Positions 26,075 to 40,200 of a stretch of 64,000 nt of DNA are shown in pieces. The notes under the pieces are model-generated. The model searched no databases. It had not been told where the DNA came from and saw nothing but the letters and a program-made list of their open reading frames with translations. How positions within the stretch are numbered: position 1 is the first letter of the stretch; every line of letters begins with the position of its first letter. The position numbers and the translations under genes are program-made. The stretch is from Anseranas semipalmata. Taxonomy: Eukaryota > Chordata > Aves > Anseriformes > Anseranatidae. The DNA is taken from positions 931,853-995,852 of the forward strand of contig VXAA01002996.1 in assembly GCA_013399115.1 (NCBI GenBank), given 5' to 3'.

Positions 26075-26129
26075 GATTCGATGGACCTTTTCATACTATT
26101 TCTTTTCATTAGCGCCAAGCTCTGAACGT
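26075..26129 (+). repeat. Copy A of a dispersed 55-bp repeat
   Basis: Matches 30236-30290 at 41 of 55 positions without any indel. Eleven of the 14 differences are transitions, as expected of old decayed copies. Weaker similarity seems to continue to about 26180 (tgcag...cactgtgca, then aatatttgct). Confidence 0.7.
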
Positions 26130-26445
26130 TGCAGCCTTCACTGTGCAGATTTCAAATGTAACAATATTTGCTCTAGGTCAGCACGATGATGAATTCACAG
26201 TGCCTGATCAAACCATACCATCCATCTCCTGACCCACCTGCAAAACCTTACGACCCTCCACTGCCAGCCCTCTGCTACCAAATGAAAAAATATGCTGCAT
26301 GTGTCAAAAGCCTGTGGATTTGGTGGAAAATAACCTAAGGCACTTACATCTGACATTAGGAAAGGTGTGCCACATCAGATCATGTCAGCAAACCAGCATT
26401 GCTATTAATCCTATCATGGAAAATAATTATTTTTGAAAAAAAAAA

Positions 26446-26468
26446 NNNNNNNNNNNNNNNNNNNNNNN
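26446..26468. other. Assembly gap (23 N)
   Basis: A short N run after a poly-A stretch (gaaaaaaaaaa), probably a homopolymer that was not closed. Confidence 0.98.
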
Positions 26469-28849
26469 AGATTTTTTGCAGTTACCACATTGCAAATAAA
26501 GACACCTTTACCAGTATTTATGAGATGGCTCCGTGCCTTCCCACTGTTGTAGGCGTTTTATGGCCTGGAGATTGCGCGTGCTGGCGACCTGTTTCCCGTG
26601 CTGCTGCTCACGCAGTAACGCCTCCCCACTCCCATTCTCCTCCCCGTGCAGACCCCAAAGGCTCTGTACCTCCTCAGCAGCTGGAGAGATGCTCGGGCAG
26701 AACACAGGCCTGGCAAATTCACTCCAGAATGCACTTGCTGAAGTTAATTAAATAGCAATAACATTTCCCAGGCTGCACATTCCTGCAAGGAAGAAAAAAA
26801 AAAAAAAAAAGAACTATTAATTGCAAAACTGAAATGGTGGGGACCATGAAGCCTGGGTACATATCTGCTGGGCATTTCCTTGCATAAGTAGAAATTCTGC
26901 ATGAGCAACTGGCAGTATGTAAAGAGGAAGCTGTCTCCATCTAAAGAAGAAAATAAACGGCAAATACATTGTTTGTGCTCTTACTATCAGTTGCTGAGGC
27001 CAAAACGCCCAATTTGTTTTCAAACAAATTTGAGATAATTGCACTGACTTCAGCAGAGCATGTAAAGCCCAGTATAAATGGTGGAAGGGAATCAGAAAAG
27101 CCTAAAAACATCTGTGGATGGATATGGCGGGAAGACTGAATGGAGTTATCTGCTTCTCCTCTTAAAAGAGCCATGGTTTACTGACCAACTTTGCAATAAA
27201 GATGTTTCTATAGTTTAGGCTAGAGAAAAATGCATACAAAAGCTGAAACAAATCAACTAAACAAAAGTAAAACCAACCTCCTTCAACCTCTAGATGCTTT
27301 TAACAGCTAATGACAGAATCATTTGCAGAACTTACATTCAAGTGAGGGGGGAAGAAAGGGGAGGGAATGGCCAGCAAGGTGTGAGAGAGATGTGTTGCAA
27401 ATGATGTCCCAGCAAAAGATACCCTTGTCCATTTGAGGTACTTAATAATAAACAACAAAATGTCTTTAACAATCCAGTCATTTTAAAGGAAAAGGTAAGA
27501 ATGGTGACCATTCAGCATTTTATGGATTTACTTGCATTTAGAGATCAAAGTCTCCAGACTCCAATTCCTCACTGGTACAAAACCCGTGCCTACACTATGC
27601 GGTGAAATGAAACCCACAAGGGGATCCTGCTATAAACTCTCTGAGGCTGCCTGCACAGGTCAGGTTTGCATTAGCTGGCGTTGCACATTTTAACTCATAT
27701 TTTCCCCTGCAGAGCAGGACAACGCAGCGCCATGGATCCACGTGCGCTGTGGACACGAAGCCAACAGAGCAATGTGGCCCAGCAGCTTTTGGGAGCATCA
27801 CTGGCTGGTGATCCAAGTGCCATTGTGAGTGTTGTGTTCGTTCTGTTTATTTGCAGAATTAAGGAAACTTTAAAGCTGATTTCATCTAACTTCGAAGCTA
27901 TCTCAGACTTGCTAAGTTTTACACTAATACTGCCCAAGGGAAAGAAACCAAAATAAATAAAAAACATACAGAAAAAGAAATGTTTCTTCCATAGATGTGT
28001 GTGCACACATATACCCATTCTCCCTTTCTTCTGAACTTCAGTAAAAGAACAGTTTTTCTTTTTTTCCTGAGCTCAGAATTTGTCCCCATCTGGTTCCATT
28101 TTTTACTATTTTCTTCTTTTGGTTTCCTTCTCTCTCATTCCAAGCCATATTTATTTCCTTTTGTTTAGTCTGTACTCTTTATTCCCTTTCCTCTTTTTGC
28201 AGATTTCCTTTTTAATTTGTTTGGGAAAGAAACATTCTTGCCCTGGCTTTTTGTAACACAAGCTGGTGCAAGGGGCCTGCTCAGAGACCCCCCTCTCCAC
28301 GCTCTCTCCCTGCCTCTCCCATGCTCTTTCAGTCCTGGCTGGCTGGCCTTGCTCCTGGTACAAGAGGAAAAGTGGTGGGCTTTATTTATTTAGAAAAGCA
28401 TATCAGTTTATTTTTGAATTCAATTTCAAGCACCTGGCGCAAACCACTGTGTGGAAGGTCAAATATATTATTTACAAGCCATTATATTTAGCTTAAAACA
28501 ACTCCTAATCTGTATGAGATGAGCCACTATAAAGCAGGATTAGGCTGAAATTAAAATGTCTGCAGTTGGACTTCACTAAATTGGTTTTAAATCACATCCT
28601 TAGTTATGCAGAGCTGAGTTTCAGCGCTGGAGGTCAGAAACCCTAATAAAGCAGAAAGACTGATTTGGGACAGAACTGTGGCACTCCTTGCAAAACCTGC
28701 TAGATTTGCAGAAGCAGAGGAGCCCAGCTAAGGCCAGAGACTGTTGCTTCGAAAACTCCAAAGCTCAAAACCTGACAGCAAGCTCCGCAAGGCTGCCCAG
28801 ACACCGGGCCCTGCTATTTCCAACCAAGAGCATCCTTGCCCTCACACTG

Positions 28850-29020
28850 GGCTAGGCGCACAGCCTGCGCCGCCTCCTCTCCCCCGCGCTCCCCCAGCAG
28901 CGCGTGCGCCCGCCGGGCTGGGTGCAGGGTCCTCGCGCAGGACCCATCCCCGCCTCCAAACGCCGGCCTCGCCCCGAACTACAGTCCTTGGTACACTGCC
29001 CAGGAGCGAATGCAGGCACT
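28850..29020. promoter_or_regulatory. Small CpG-rich patch (possible alternative promoter)
   Basis: A dense cluster of CG dinucleotides (cctgcgccgcc, ccgcgctccc, gcgcgtgcgcccgccgg, cctcgcgc, aacgccggcctcg). The surrounding sequence is CpG-poor. There is no TATA or coding evidence, so a regulatory role is inference. Confidence 0.25.
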
Positions 29021-30235
29021 GCCCGGTCTAATCTGCCTCGTAGGACGAAGGACCATGTTTGTGCTGAAGTTCATAGGTACAAGAGGGAAGATTGCCTTCT
29101 TTCATTCGTATTCCCTGGATCTTTCCCATTAGAAAGATAGAGATGGAGAGGCGCTTAGTTAAACTTCCACCACAAGCTTTGTTTCAGCTTCTGTAAAGTA
29201 CCACTAAAATATTCTGCTTTTTATCGGCTTGAAGTTTATCTTCTTTTTAACTTTCGCTCCAACTTTGCATTAACAATTTTTAATCACAATTTTCTTGTAA
29301 CATTTGAAAATAACAAATCTATTTTTTGTGTAGGAATACAAAACATACATCCCACCAAACATGCTTGCTCTGAGAGCTCCAAGTGCTCCAGCACCAAACT
29401 GGTGCTTTTTCCTTCCCAGCACAGGGGGTTCCCAAGCCAAAAAGCCTCCAGCACAGGAAGGCGGAGATGGAATTCCTCAACAGACATCGCAAGGAATGAG
29501 AGAAAACCTTAAAAAGAGACTACACCAGTAAAATCAAACAGAACGGTTATATACTCAGCACCAGCCAAAACAAACAAAACAAAGTTCTCGCTGTAATCAA
29601 TAGCTTTAACCTGCATTTGAAAAAGCCCTTTCTGGTATTTGTTAACACTGAACCCTTCTATGAAACATCCAGACCTTTTGCTGATTATATGAGAAACTTC
29701 ACAAAGTCAGGGAAAATTTTGTTTGTATTCCTAACAGGATTCAGCTCCATACTGCTGTCACATAGCAGGGCAGGCTCCAAGCTTCTCACAGACTGGGCTA
29801 ACTCAAAGAAAAGCTTCCTATTTTCGCCTTTGTCAAGTCCTGCTGCAGAAGCCCATCCCTCTCGCTAGCTGCTAACACAAGAGCCAAGCTGGCAGCTTCC
29901 TGCTCCACTAGAAATCAGTAAAAATACATATGCAGAACCCCTTTAAGATGGTTAAAAAGACATTTAAAAAGGACTAACCTGTGCTATTTGAATCCGTTGG
30001 AGGTTGCCCAGCTCTGAACTTCCCCAGTAGCTTCGATCTCGTTTCCTGTAGAGCTGCATGTGACACCACACTTCCTTACCGCACCTTGCTAGACTTGCTT
30101 CATTTACTTTTTAAAAGCAGATGAAGAAACAGTCTCCTACAGCACGTTTAAGGGGCTTCTGCTCTCATGGTGAACCATTGACATTTCTGCATAGCCAGAA
30201 AGAGTTCTCCTCTGTCTCCTTCTGAGTCACTACAC

Positions 30236-30290
30236 GACTCAATGGCCCTTTTTGTACTATTTCTATGTATTAATACCAAACCCTAAACGT
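30236..30290 (+). repeat. Copy B of a dispersed 55-bp repeat
   Basis: Same orientation as copy A at 26075-26129, about 4.16 kb away, 41 of 55 identities. Looser similarity extends to about 30370. The unknown base at 30311 lies just outside the core. Confidence 0.7.
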
Positions 30291-30939
30291 GATTCTGTTA
30301 CAGTATGCTCNTAGTGGAGAATGCAATTACACTGCAGGCGTGGGAAATTTCAGTTCAAGGATATTTGCTTATCAGACTTTCAGAGTGATAGTGTGCCGAT
30401 GTATCTAGTTTGAATAGATGTAGTTATCAATAATTGTTGAAATAATTTTCATTTAAACATGGCTAATAATTTTCACAGGAGTTTGAGTCCTATGAAAAAT
30501 AGTAAAATAGTTTTATGACTTCAGAAGAGTAAAGATTCTCTTCTCAGCTGCATGCATCCATGTACTGTCATCTAACGGCGGGACAAACAGGCCTGAAAAT
30601 AGGTCACGAAAGGAAGGACAGTAAAGTCATGGATTAGATGAGTATGTTTACAGCATTAGTCAATAGGTGGTATTTTAGCAGTTTTGTTTTTTATTTTTCT
30701 TCATTTAGGGACAAGCGAATTCTGGAAAGACAAGCTAATCATAAACGGTACCAACACCAGAAATACTGCGATAGCCTGGAGGGAAAGCTTGAAGACTATC
30801 ACGAGCTAACCTCAGGGGAGAGGCAGGCTGGGGACAGCAGGAGACACTGCTCTGCTGGAAGATGCTCCTCGAGGAGCACGCTAAACACCCCTCAGCCAGC
30901 CCAAGGGGAGGAGGCACTCAGACATCCCTTTGCTAGGGA

Positions 30940-31260
30940 GAGCCGGCGCAACAAAAGCCAACGCCTGGGGCACCGAGCGACCCGGCAAGGGCCGAGCGCA
31001 GGCGGAGCGGTTCCACCGCCGGCGGGCTTTCTGTGGAGACTGATTGCAAGCACATGTGCTGGGGCACTGGCTGGATCGAGCCGCACGTCAGCGTGGGCGT
31101 GAAGGGCCTGAAGGCAGGAAGAGCGTGCGCAGGCAGCAGTGCCGCTGCGGTTCGGGCGGCAGCACCCCTTCGCGGCCCTGCTGCCGGCACCGCTCCTCCC
31201 TCACGCCTCGGCTGCCCCAGGCGTGCCGGCACGCTTGCTGCACGGGCTGCGCCATGAACC
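30940..31260. promoter_or_regulatory. CpG-rich patch (possible alternative promoter)
   Basis: CpG dinucleotides cluster here (for example ccgagcgacccggc, gcggagcggtt, ccgccggcggg, cacgcctcggc). They produce long open frames on both strands that look like a composition effect. A WIPF1 alternative first exon is possible but not shown. Confidence 0.25.
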
Positions 31261-34200
31261 GAGCAAGGAACAGATCTAGCCTGCACAAAGTTGAATAGAC
31301 TTTTGTCCTCCTTTTTTACTCCCTCGGTCTCAGCCAGCACGGGACAATTGCTAGCACGCAGCCGGCTTTGCTGCCAGCCAGGCCATAACACAAAACCACA
31401 GCTTAAATCGAGAAGCCCGGAGCAAACCAATGCAAGATGCTTCTGTGCACATTGTTTGGTGCATTTTATGTAATTTCTATGCGAGTTAAGAGCTTTCCAC
31501 TAAAAATGTCATCTTTTAAATTAAACCGTGCCAGATGAAGACACGAGCGCTGCGAGCAGCCTCCCAGTGACCACCAGCCAGGGGTCACCTCCTGGCCCAC
31601 TGCCTAAGGGCTTCCTGCGACTGCTCGCTACCCTGCTGCAACCAAACAAGCCAAATGAGCACCAGTTACTTTTACTGGTGGGTTAATCTGACCAACCCTG
31701 ATGGAAAATGAGTGGAAATGGCTTGCAGGACTCCTTCTCCCCACAGAGATGTGGGAGAAGTGCACTGTGGCACCATGCAAGGAAAATCCCACCTTCCCTG
31801 CAAGCTGGCAGGCGCGGTATAAGATATTGCTGAATAGAGGGACAAGCTCCAAAAAGGGGAGGATCTATTCAGCCTGATAAGGTATGACCAGTACAAACCT
31901 CTCACATCCAAGGAACTTCAGCAGCTACATATTGCACAAATTGTACCTGTCTAATAAAAGATACGTGTATGTTAACTGCAAACATGCAGAGGAGACCCAC
32001 GCAAGAGGAAATACACACGACTGCAAAGAGGACTAGTCCACAAGATGGATGCTTCTGCATCAGACTTTTTGGGCGCACACACGCCTACTTGTGCATGCAT
32101 CTCTGAGCTCATATGGTTGCAGTACGAGTGCATGTGCAAACACGTGTCCGCAGATGCACCTGCTCTGCCCTGATTTACAATTTTTGGCCAACTGGTCAAA
32201 GAGAGGCCAGGGTGTTATTTACACTGGAAGACACTTGAGAGCACTGCGAGATGCGTGCAGCTTAAGCACTTTCTGCCGTTGAGCGCACAGAGACATTATA
32301 CGCTGAACCCTAGGCTTCGGAGGCGCTGAGGGGAAGTTGAAGAGTTCAGGAAGTCACGGTGTTTGTTCACAACACACTGCTTCATTGTACTCGTCTTCAG
32401 CTGCTCGCCGAGCAGCTCCCAGACTGGCAGTCATTGCTGACGAGTGCCGCATTACTTCTCTTCTTTTCGAGGGGCTATATTTACAAAGTCACTTTTAATG
32501 TGTTAACTGCTGCATGAGGATCTAGTGGCATATACTGGACCATGCCAGAGCTGAGCTTGGAGTCCCTGATGGGGCAAATGTAGTTTTATACTCCCCCAGA
32601 TACCCCTCTCCACGTTGTTCAAGATGCAAGGAATTCATTTGCCCAGGGAGCAACTCACAGCCATCTCCTTTTTAAGCTACACCCAAGCAAAATGTCCTCC
32701 GAGGACATCACTCCAGCCAGAGGCACCTCAGTGTGGGTTCATGGCCTTCAGTGGGGACACAGCAGCTGCGTGACACCTGGGGGATTTGTGGCACCCGCAC
32801 AGCCCTCCCATGGCTGGTTTGCTAAGCTTCTCCATCCCTGGGCCACCACAGAATCTATCAGTTCTGACCACAGACCTTTGCTACATGAAGGGACACATCT
32901 GAAGCCCGATGAATTGTCCTCTGCAAGTCGGCCATTTATTTCTCCATCCTTGTCACAGATGAGGAATCTGTTGATTGGCACCTTCTGGAGGACTGTAGTC
33001 TCTATGGGATTTTTGGTAGCGATTTTGGGTGACAAGCTTGTAACTGATGCTGGATCTCACCTTGTATATATGCAAGACAAAACCATTTCTTTATCTTCTG
33101 AGTGGAAAGCCCACCTGAAGCTCTTCCTTTCGCATACCTGGGTAACTAATGAAGACATGCCAGTAATGTTGTAGATGGCGCAAGTTATTTTTAAGACTGT
33201 AAATTGATTCCTCCTCACTTGTGACTGGATCAAACGGTGTTTGATTTACGAATAAAAGACCACCCCAGCAGCAATAATAAGTTGCACAGTGACCTGACAG
33301 ATGAGCTACACCAGGATGTTAATGGTTATGGCTGTAGAGCCATTTACACAAATAATTTGCTGTCCTGTGCTGGCTATGGGGGTTAGAAAGCAATCATGGG
33401 CTCTGAGGTTTTGGGTTTAGATTAGAAACATGCACTGCTCTACTTCAACACATTTGATGATTCTGGACCAGGTGATGCCAAATGCATCACTCAAACCCAT
33501 ACATGTCACTTGCCTAACAAAAATGTTTATTCATTTTATGGAAAGTCACTTTCCTCACTGATATGGCTGTGTCTGTATGCACACACACAGAATAATGGAT
33601 ATCGGGAGGAATGTTTTCTATCTGGTACCTGTCACCAGCAAATATGAGCAATTAACATCTCAGCGATCGGGCAAAACAATCTGTACGGCTCCCAACCCCG
33701 AGCGGACACAACACATGTGAGCGCAAGAGTACATCATCATGTGGAGCTGCTAAAACACAACTACAAAACCCCCAAACCAGCTTGCCAAATCACAAGAGCC
33801 CAGCACTAATACAGAGGTGTTCAAACTTCAAAGCAGGAGCACAGTCGGCAAGAGTTTGTTGAAAGAATTACAACCAGGCATGGAAACTGGGACTTCTCAG
33901 TAGCATGCAATCCCTGCTGTTTCCATTTCCTCTTGCTCATTATCAGCACAGACGGGGGCTGAAGATTAGTAAACAGTGGGTGTTTAGGGTGAATTAGAGC
34001 ATGTGTGATATAGAGCTCACTATCCTGGTGGCATCAGCGTGACTTTGCAGAGAGATGTAAATATTTAATGTTGCCCACTATGTCTCTTCACAACTATGAA
34101 ATATTAACATGCTCCTTGGATGTAACAAGGGCGGAGGAATTGCATCAGATAAAAGATTCTGTCTTGACCTTCATCCAGGATGTGAACAAAATCTCATGGT

Positions 34201-37200
34201 CAAACTTTTTTCTGGCAAATTTCCCTCCCCTTCTCCCTCTATGGTCACCTCTGCGTGGAAAACGAAGGGTATTCGTACTGCTCCTGTCCTGTCTGAAACC
34301 AGGAAAAAACAAACTATGGGACAAAAACTCTTAACACAGAGAATTTTCCTTCTTCTAAATGCAGAAAAGAAAAGAACTGCCAATGAAATTTTTACAGGTT
34401 TCCAACCAGATCATGTATAGGGTTAAGACCATTATACCTAGATGATAAATGCAAAAGCAAGCAAAGTAGTAGCACTATTTGAAATGATTCTGCTGTTCTT
34501 TAGGCATTTACTTTTCAAGTGGATTCTGTTCTCTGCCGTTCTCTTCTTTGCTCACTGCTATAAGGAACAGTATTAGGACAGATGATCTCTGATCTTACCA
34601 AAAAAAAATCTGAGTTTGGCTGTCATTTTAGGTATTAAAATACCATTACCACAAGATCAACTCTAACATAAGAGCAATACTTCCTTATATCAATATGTTT
34701 TAGTAATTATGAAGAATCTGAAAAAGTATGTGAAAGTTCAAAATAATTAAAAAAAGGGCAGAAAACAAAATTAAGTCTACACAAAACTACAGCTACATGC
34801 GTATGAGACGTTACATTCTCAGCAATCACCCTTGGTTTTAGCCACAGGTTGCCCTTTCAGAGGACAGCCATGTAAATAAAAGCCATTACTAAGAAAACAT
34901 AATATGCCTAGAAACGCCTACAGATTTCTTGATTTGAGTGAAAACTGTTGAATTGACAAACCCTGCTCTCAGAAAGATATTTGTCTTGTTGTTCCCCCCT
35001 GTAATATAGATATAAACAGACTCCCGAAGAAGAGTCCTGCACTGCTTCTTTAATTACAATAAAGGAATTCTAAGATACATTTCTAAGAAGATAACACTAT
35101 TGTTGTGGGATTCTCTTCATATCATTATAGATAATTCAAATAATCTTAGTTTGTTCACAGAACACACAAAAAAAGAACTTCTATTAAAAGGAATGTTACT
35201 GGTGGTTTCTTATAATACTTAATTTCACATAATACCTAGTTTCTTACTTTGTGGCCTTTTTACACAGTAAGCTTGAGACATGGTTTCTCTTCAACTTGAT
35301 CAAAGAATATGGGATTACTCAACAGACCCACAAACAAAAAACATTTGCTATATTTCCAAAGAGTATTTTCAACAATTTTTGCCCAGTAAAAACTGCCGAG
35401 CTGTTTTTCCAAAACAGTGTATTTGTTACACTTTGCCAATGGCATGCCTAGTCTCTAATTATCTTCTTCAATATATGAGCACTGCTATTATGGTGATACT
35501 AAAAGATATTTATTATTGAGCAATTTGTCTTTAGCTATTAGCATGAGTCTCAAAGTTTATGAAGCTTCAGGTATGAACAATATGATGAAGAGTTTTTATA
35601 TACTTGGTTATTTCAGTAGAAAACTCTGTTTTTAAAACCACAGTTAAATTGAGTAATACTTTATATTCAAACTTCCCATCAACATTTTGTGTGCATATAC
35701 ACACACGTACAAGGCACCAAGGCTAAATAAATCTGCACCTCAGAAATCACGACCTACCACAGCTGCCACACATTTTAAAGCCACAGAAACAGCATTTGTT
35801 GGCAAGACCAGTTTTCCATCCGACACAGACATACTGTTTTACGCTGTTGCTTCTGTATCAGGTCTATATTCTCTTTTAAACCAGAGAAACTTTCTCTCAA
35901 AAGCATCTAATCTAATGTCTGTAGCTAAGGGTACCTGCATGAATTGGAGATTAAGATGTAAATTACAGATTACTAAAATGCATGACAACTAAACTAATAG
36001 TTCACAATAAACTGCTATTAATTCTGAATTCAAGATTCTTATTATTTACACAATTATTTGATTTCTTAAGGGGATTTTGTCTGATCTTTTTAATTGCAAA
36101 CAAAGCCCCTCTTTTTTCCATTATCTGTTCAACATGTGCAGTTATGAAATTTAAGCAACTAGTTTCATTTTTGAAAAAAGTCTACTACTTTTGTCTAATT
36201 TATTTTCCCCTTTACATCCTGAATGTTCATACTGGAAGCACTGGAAATGTGTGATTAACTAGAAAATAGAAAGGGAGCTAACCAGAAGCAGCCTAATACA
36301 GGAATACACGTTGGCATGATTTCAATGGAGTAAAAAGAGCTGTGTACCATTTTACAGCAAGAGCATCCCATCCAAAGCTTGCGTCTTTTTTTCTTTTTTT
36401 TTAAACGGAAAGTCCCAATCAATGGGAACTTTAGTCCATTTTTTGCATTTTTCCCATGGGTGGTATATTCCACATCAGTAATATCTGGATGCCAAATATA
36501 GACAAAAATCAGAGTCTGTACATAGTTGCTGAGTGATTATAAAATAGTAGCAGCTCCTCTGCTGTGTAATGGATGGGATCTCTTACTCTTTGCATAGGTT
36601 CAAGTGCCAGCACCTCCATCCTGAGTGGAGCTGTGCCTAAGTAAGGAGAGCAAGACCAGACCATGTGCATGACCAGACCATGGATTTTTCTTTCATTAAT
36701 ATTTACCAACAAGAATATTCTCCCGGGAATACACAGGAGAAAGGGAGGCTTAGTTTGTGAATATGTATACCCACTGCATGCCGCATTCTCATTTAATTAT
36801 CTGTGCTATTCCTATGAACAAGTAGAATTTATTAGCATGAACTAGGAGAGCAGTGGTCAAGCTAACAGGGAATTGAGAGGCATCCAGAGAACAGCCTTGG
36901 AGTCAGAAGTTCTCTGCATACTTAGGGAGGCCAGGCGTTGATCCCATACCTTACTCACAAGCAACGGGGCGCCGCAGGGCCCGCATCCAGGCGAGCTTGC
37001 TCACACCACTGTGCCCAGTGATCCCTGGAGCCGTCAGGGAGTAGATTCAGCCCTCATTCATCATCTGGCTGCTCCATGGTGGCTTCCAGCCTGGAAGTCG
37101 TTTCGAGCAGGAACCTTTGCAGACCTCAGATTACTGACCCACTGCAATTACACTACACTAAAACTGATAGAAAACACTGATGTTTAGCCTCCACTCACCT

Positions 37201-40200
37201 GGCTTAGAGATAAACTGCTGATCTAGAAATAAGACTCCCTATACTGTCCATCATCAGCTGCTGCAGCCCAGTCGCTGTCAGGAGGCTGCACTGACCGGAT
37301 ATAAAGCAGCCCCTCTGCCTCGCAACAGGCCGGGGGATGCCCAGCTGTCCTCACGGCTCACCAGGTAAGAGGAGATGGGTTTCTGAAGCCTTGGCTGTGG
37401 AGGTCCCCACTGCGTGCTTGGGAACCGGCAGTCAGGATGAGCCCCTGGGTTTGCAGGCTGAGACTGAAAGCAGGGGCAGCAGTTTAGTGCTCTGGCTTGA
37501 AACAGCAGAAATCCCACAGAAGAACATAACTGAACTTTTAATCACCGTGTAGCCGTTCTGGGAGAGCCCTTCAGTCGAGCTGTTCGTCTGGGGGCCGGTC
37601 CCAGCACAGCCAGCCCGTCACGGAGCAGGAATTGCAGGCTGAGCGGCGTGGGGAGGCGATGCTGCAAGCACCACCGCACGCTGCGGGGGTCCCAAGGTGC
37701 TTCTGCATCCCCCTCCCCGCTGCTACGCGCTGCCAGCAGGGGCTCGGCTGCCGCAGCTTTATACAGGCTGTTTATTCCTGCTTGAGGTTTCACAGTGTGA
37801 ACGGTTTGGATTTAGGTAAACTTCGTGACATATTTAACTTTGGGTCTTTTGCTGCTAAGTGGGACAGTGGCTGTTCTCTCAACTTTTAATGAGAACACTA
37901 GTGCACTGTGTTGCTCTTGGGAATTCTGGTTTTAAAGACCTTTGATCATCCACGAGACTAACTGCTTCCATAATTATATTCTGAAGAAGTACAAAAACAT
38001 CCCTAATTTTATACCAGACAGGACTCCCTAGTGACAGGGTCTGAGATCCTGCACTGATGTGTGTTATAGAAAATTACAGCACTATTGGAATCACATGCTC
38101 TGTTGAGAAATGAAGAAACCAGGACCTGAACATGCCAGAATTAAATACAGAGAAGTGAGACTACAATCTGTGAGAATTTTACTGGACAGAACTGAGATTA
38201 CATCAAACGTACCTGCAGATACATTATTCTTTCCCCCCAGAACAGTCACATCACAGTGACACCCCAAACCCTTTGAAGAAAGATGTTAAGGGTGGTACAA
38301 CTTGCAACAGAAGGAGGAAAGAGTTATCCTACCTTCAGGATGGCGATTTCCAAAAACAAGCAGCCGTCTGCGCCTGAGGACAGAGGAAGCACCTACATGC
38401 ACACCTAAGGAACAACGGCCCTGAGGAGAGCCCAGGGAAAAGGTGCCCTGACCGGTCCTGCCCCATCCCGCAGCGACCTTATGTTGCACCAGGTGCGGGA
38501 CGGGACCGAGCGGTGCACCTACATGCCATTTTGCAAGTTCACTGCTCTTTTTGTCTCTGTTCTCGCTTCCCAGGACGCAAGTTACGCCTAGCTGTGAAGT
38601 GGCAGTGGGACACTTCCTTATCTCTAGATAAAGGGAAGAAGGTTAAAATACACCATGTTCTTTTTACTTTCCCCTCTTGCAGGGTTTTTTCCATTGTATT
38701 TTAATTTGCTTCTGTCCACAGCTGACAGTGGAAGGCCTTGGGAGCTGTTAAACGCTGGGGTATACAGCATCATGTCCCCAGTTTCTTTAATGCCTAATCA
38801 GTCTCAGTGATTAGTGAACAGACAGTGAGCAAACATGTTTGCGAGAAGAATAAAAGCTTTCAGTCTAAGCAAAGAAGAGCAGTGTTATACCACTCTTACT
38901 GTAACAACTGTAAACTCCATTATTGCTCCTAAGAGGAAACTTTCTCGAGGAACTTATAAGTAACAAAAACCAGAAGACAACAATGACAGTTCTCTCCCTT
39001 GGAAGCACAAAGTCCCTCAGTGTTCTCATTTAAGTGCTGTGCATGATGACATCCAACTGGGTTTTACCCTGCAATTCGCTTGCGTTATCGGGGATGTTCT
39101 GCTAAACAACTGGCACGTTTTAGACGAATAAAGGAGGAACTTGTCCAGTCATCTCATGCAGTTTGGCAGTTATGGAACACTCCATTTTCTAGTTCCCTAT
39201 AGCAGCTAAAGTTAATGTCTTCCTCTCGACTCCAGTCAGCATGCACAAACACATTTTTAAGGACGTACAAATAAAGAAGTTATAATGAGTTTTGGAGATT
39301 GATCCTGTAAAGACCTGCTAGGAAGAGGAAAATCAGTAGATGAGGAATTAAATAATGCTCTGGTTCCACTTAAGAGGCCAAGTAAGTGCAAGTATGCAGC
39401 AACCTTTCAGAGTAAGATTCTTCACTTTGAAAAGCACCATCTTATCAGAGAATCTGAAATTAAAACTAAACAAAAATAACATGCTACCTGTTTCAGTCTA
39501 ACTACCTTTTGGGAGTACTTCTGAAGCACCCTCAGAACTTCAGAATGCCTCTAAGTTTCTCGCAGCCACTGCCACACTGGCACTGCTTCATCTCAGAAGA
39601 AAGGAATCATGCGTACTGCTCCTGGACTCCAAGACAAAAACCACCAGTTGTTCATTCACATCCAAGGGATGCTAGTCATTTTGATTAAGAATGATCTATT
39701 TAAAATAAATTGTGCTATAACACAAGTTTTCTGCTCCTCCCAAAACTACCTATTTAGAACAAACGCAGAACTTGTATCTGAAAGTACAGTAGGAAAGTCC
39801 ACGGGAGAATTACTTCCTTGTAGTTTGCTGCTGCCTAGTATTAAACAAATTTCTGGGACTGTCTGCTGCCATTGCAGAGTTTCAGGTTCCAATATGCCAC
39901 CGCAAGTGTTGACTGGAAAAGTTGTACATTTAAGGAAAACTGTACTCTCGGTTTCAAAGTAGTATTAGTCTGGTGTGGTTTGAAAGTACAACCTGCAGAC
40001 AGAGTTCAGGATATTCTGGTAGGTGCTGCCTCTGTGGCCTCAGATGAATTGTATTCTCTCTAAAACTGAATTATTTATGCTTGTATGTTTTCCTTCCCAG
40101 GATATTGCTATCATTTGAATTTCATTTCATCCAGTTGGAAAAGAAAATTTATTTTATTGGGCATTAAGCACGTGCAGCCCCTCTCTCAGAGGTCCTAAAT

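Noticed and set aside
30638..31430. Overlapping open frames on both strands, 154 and 165 codons
   Set aside because: They sit in a CpG-rich patch and carry no recognisable domain. Better explained by composition.
32692..33174. Open frame of 160 codons on the plus strand
   Set aside because: No known motif, no promoter or splice context, and no sign of a retrogene such as a poly-A tail.
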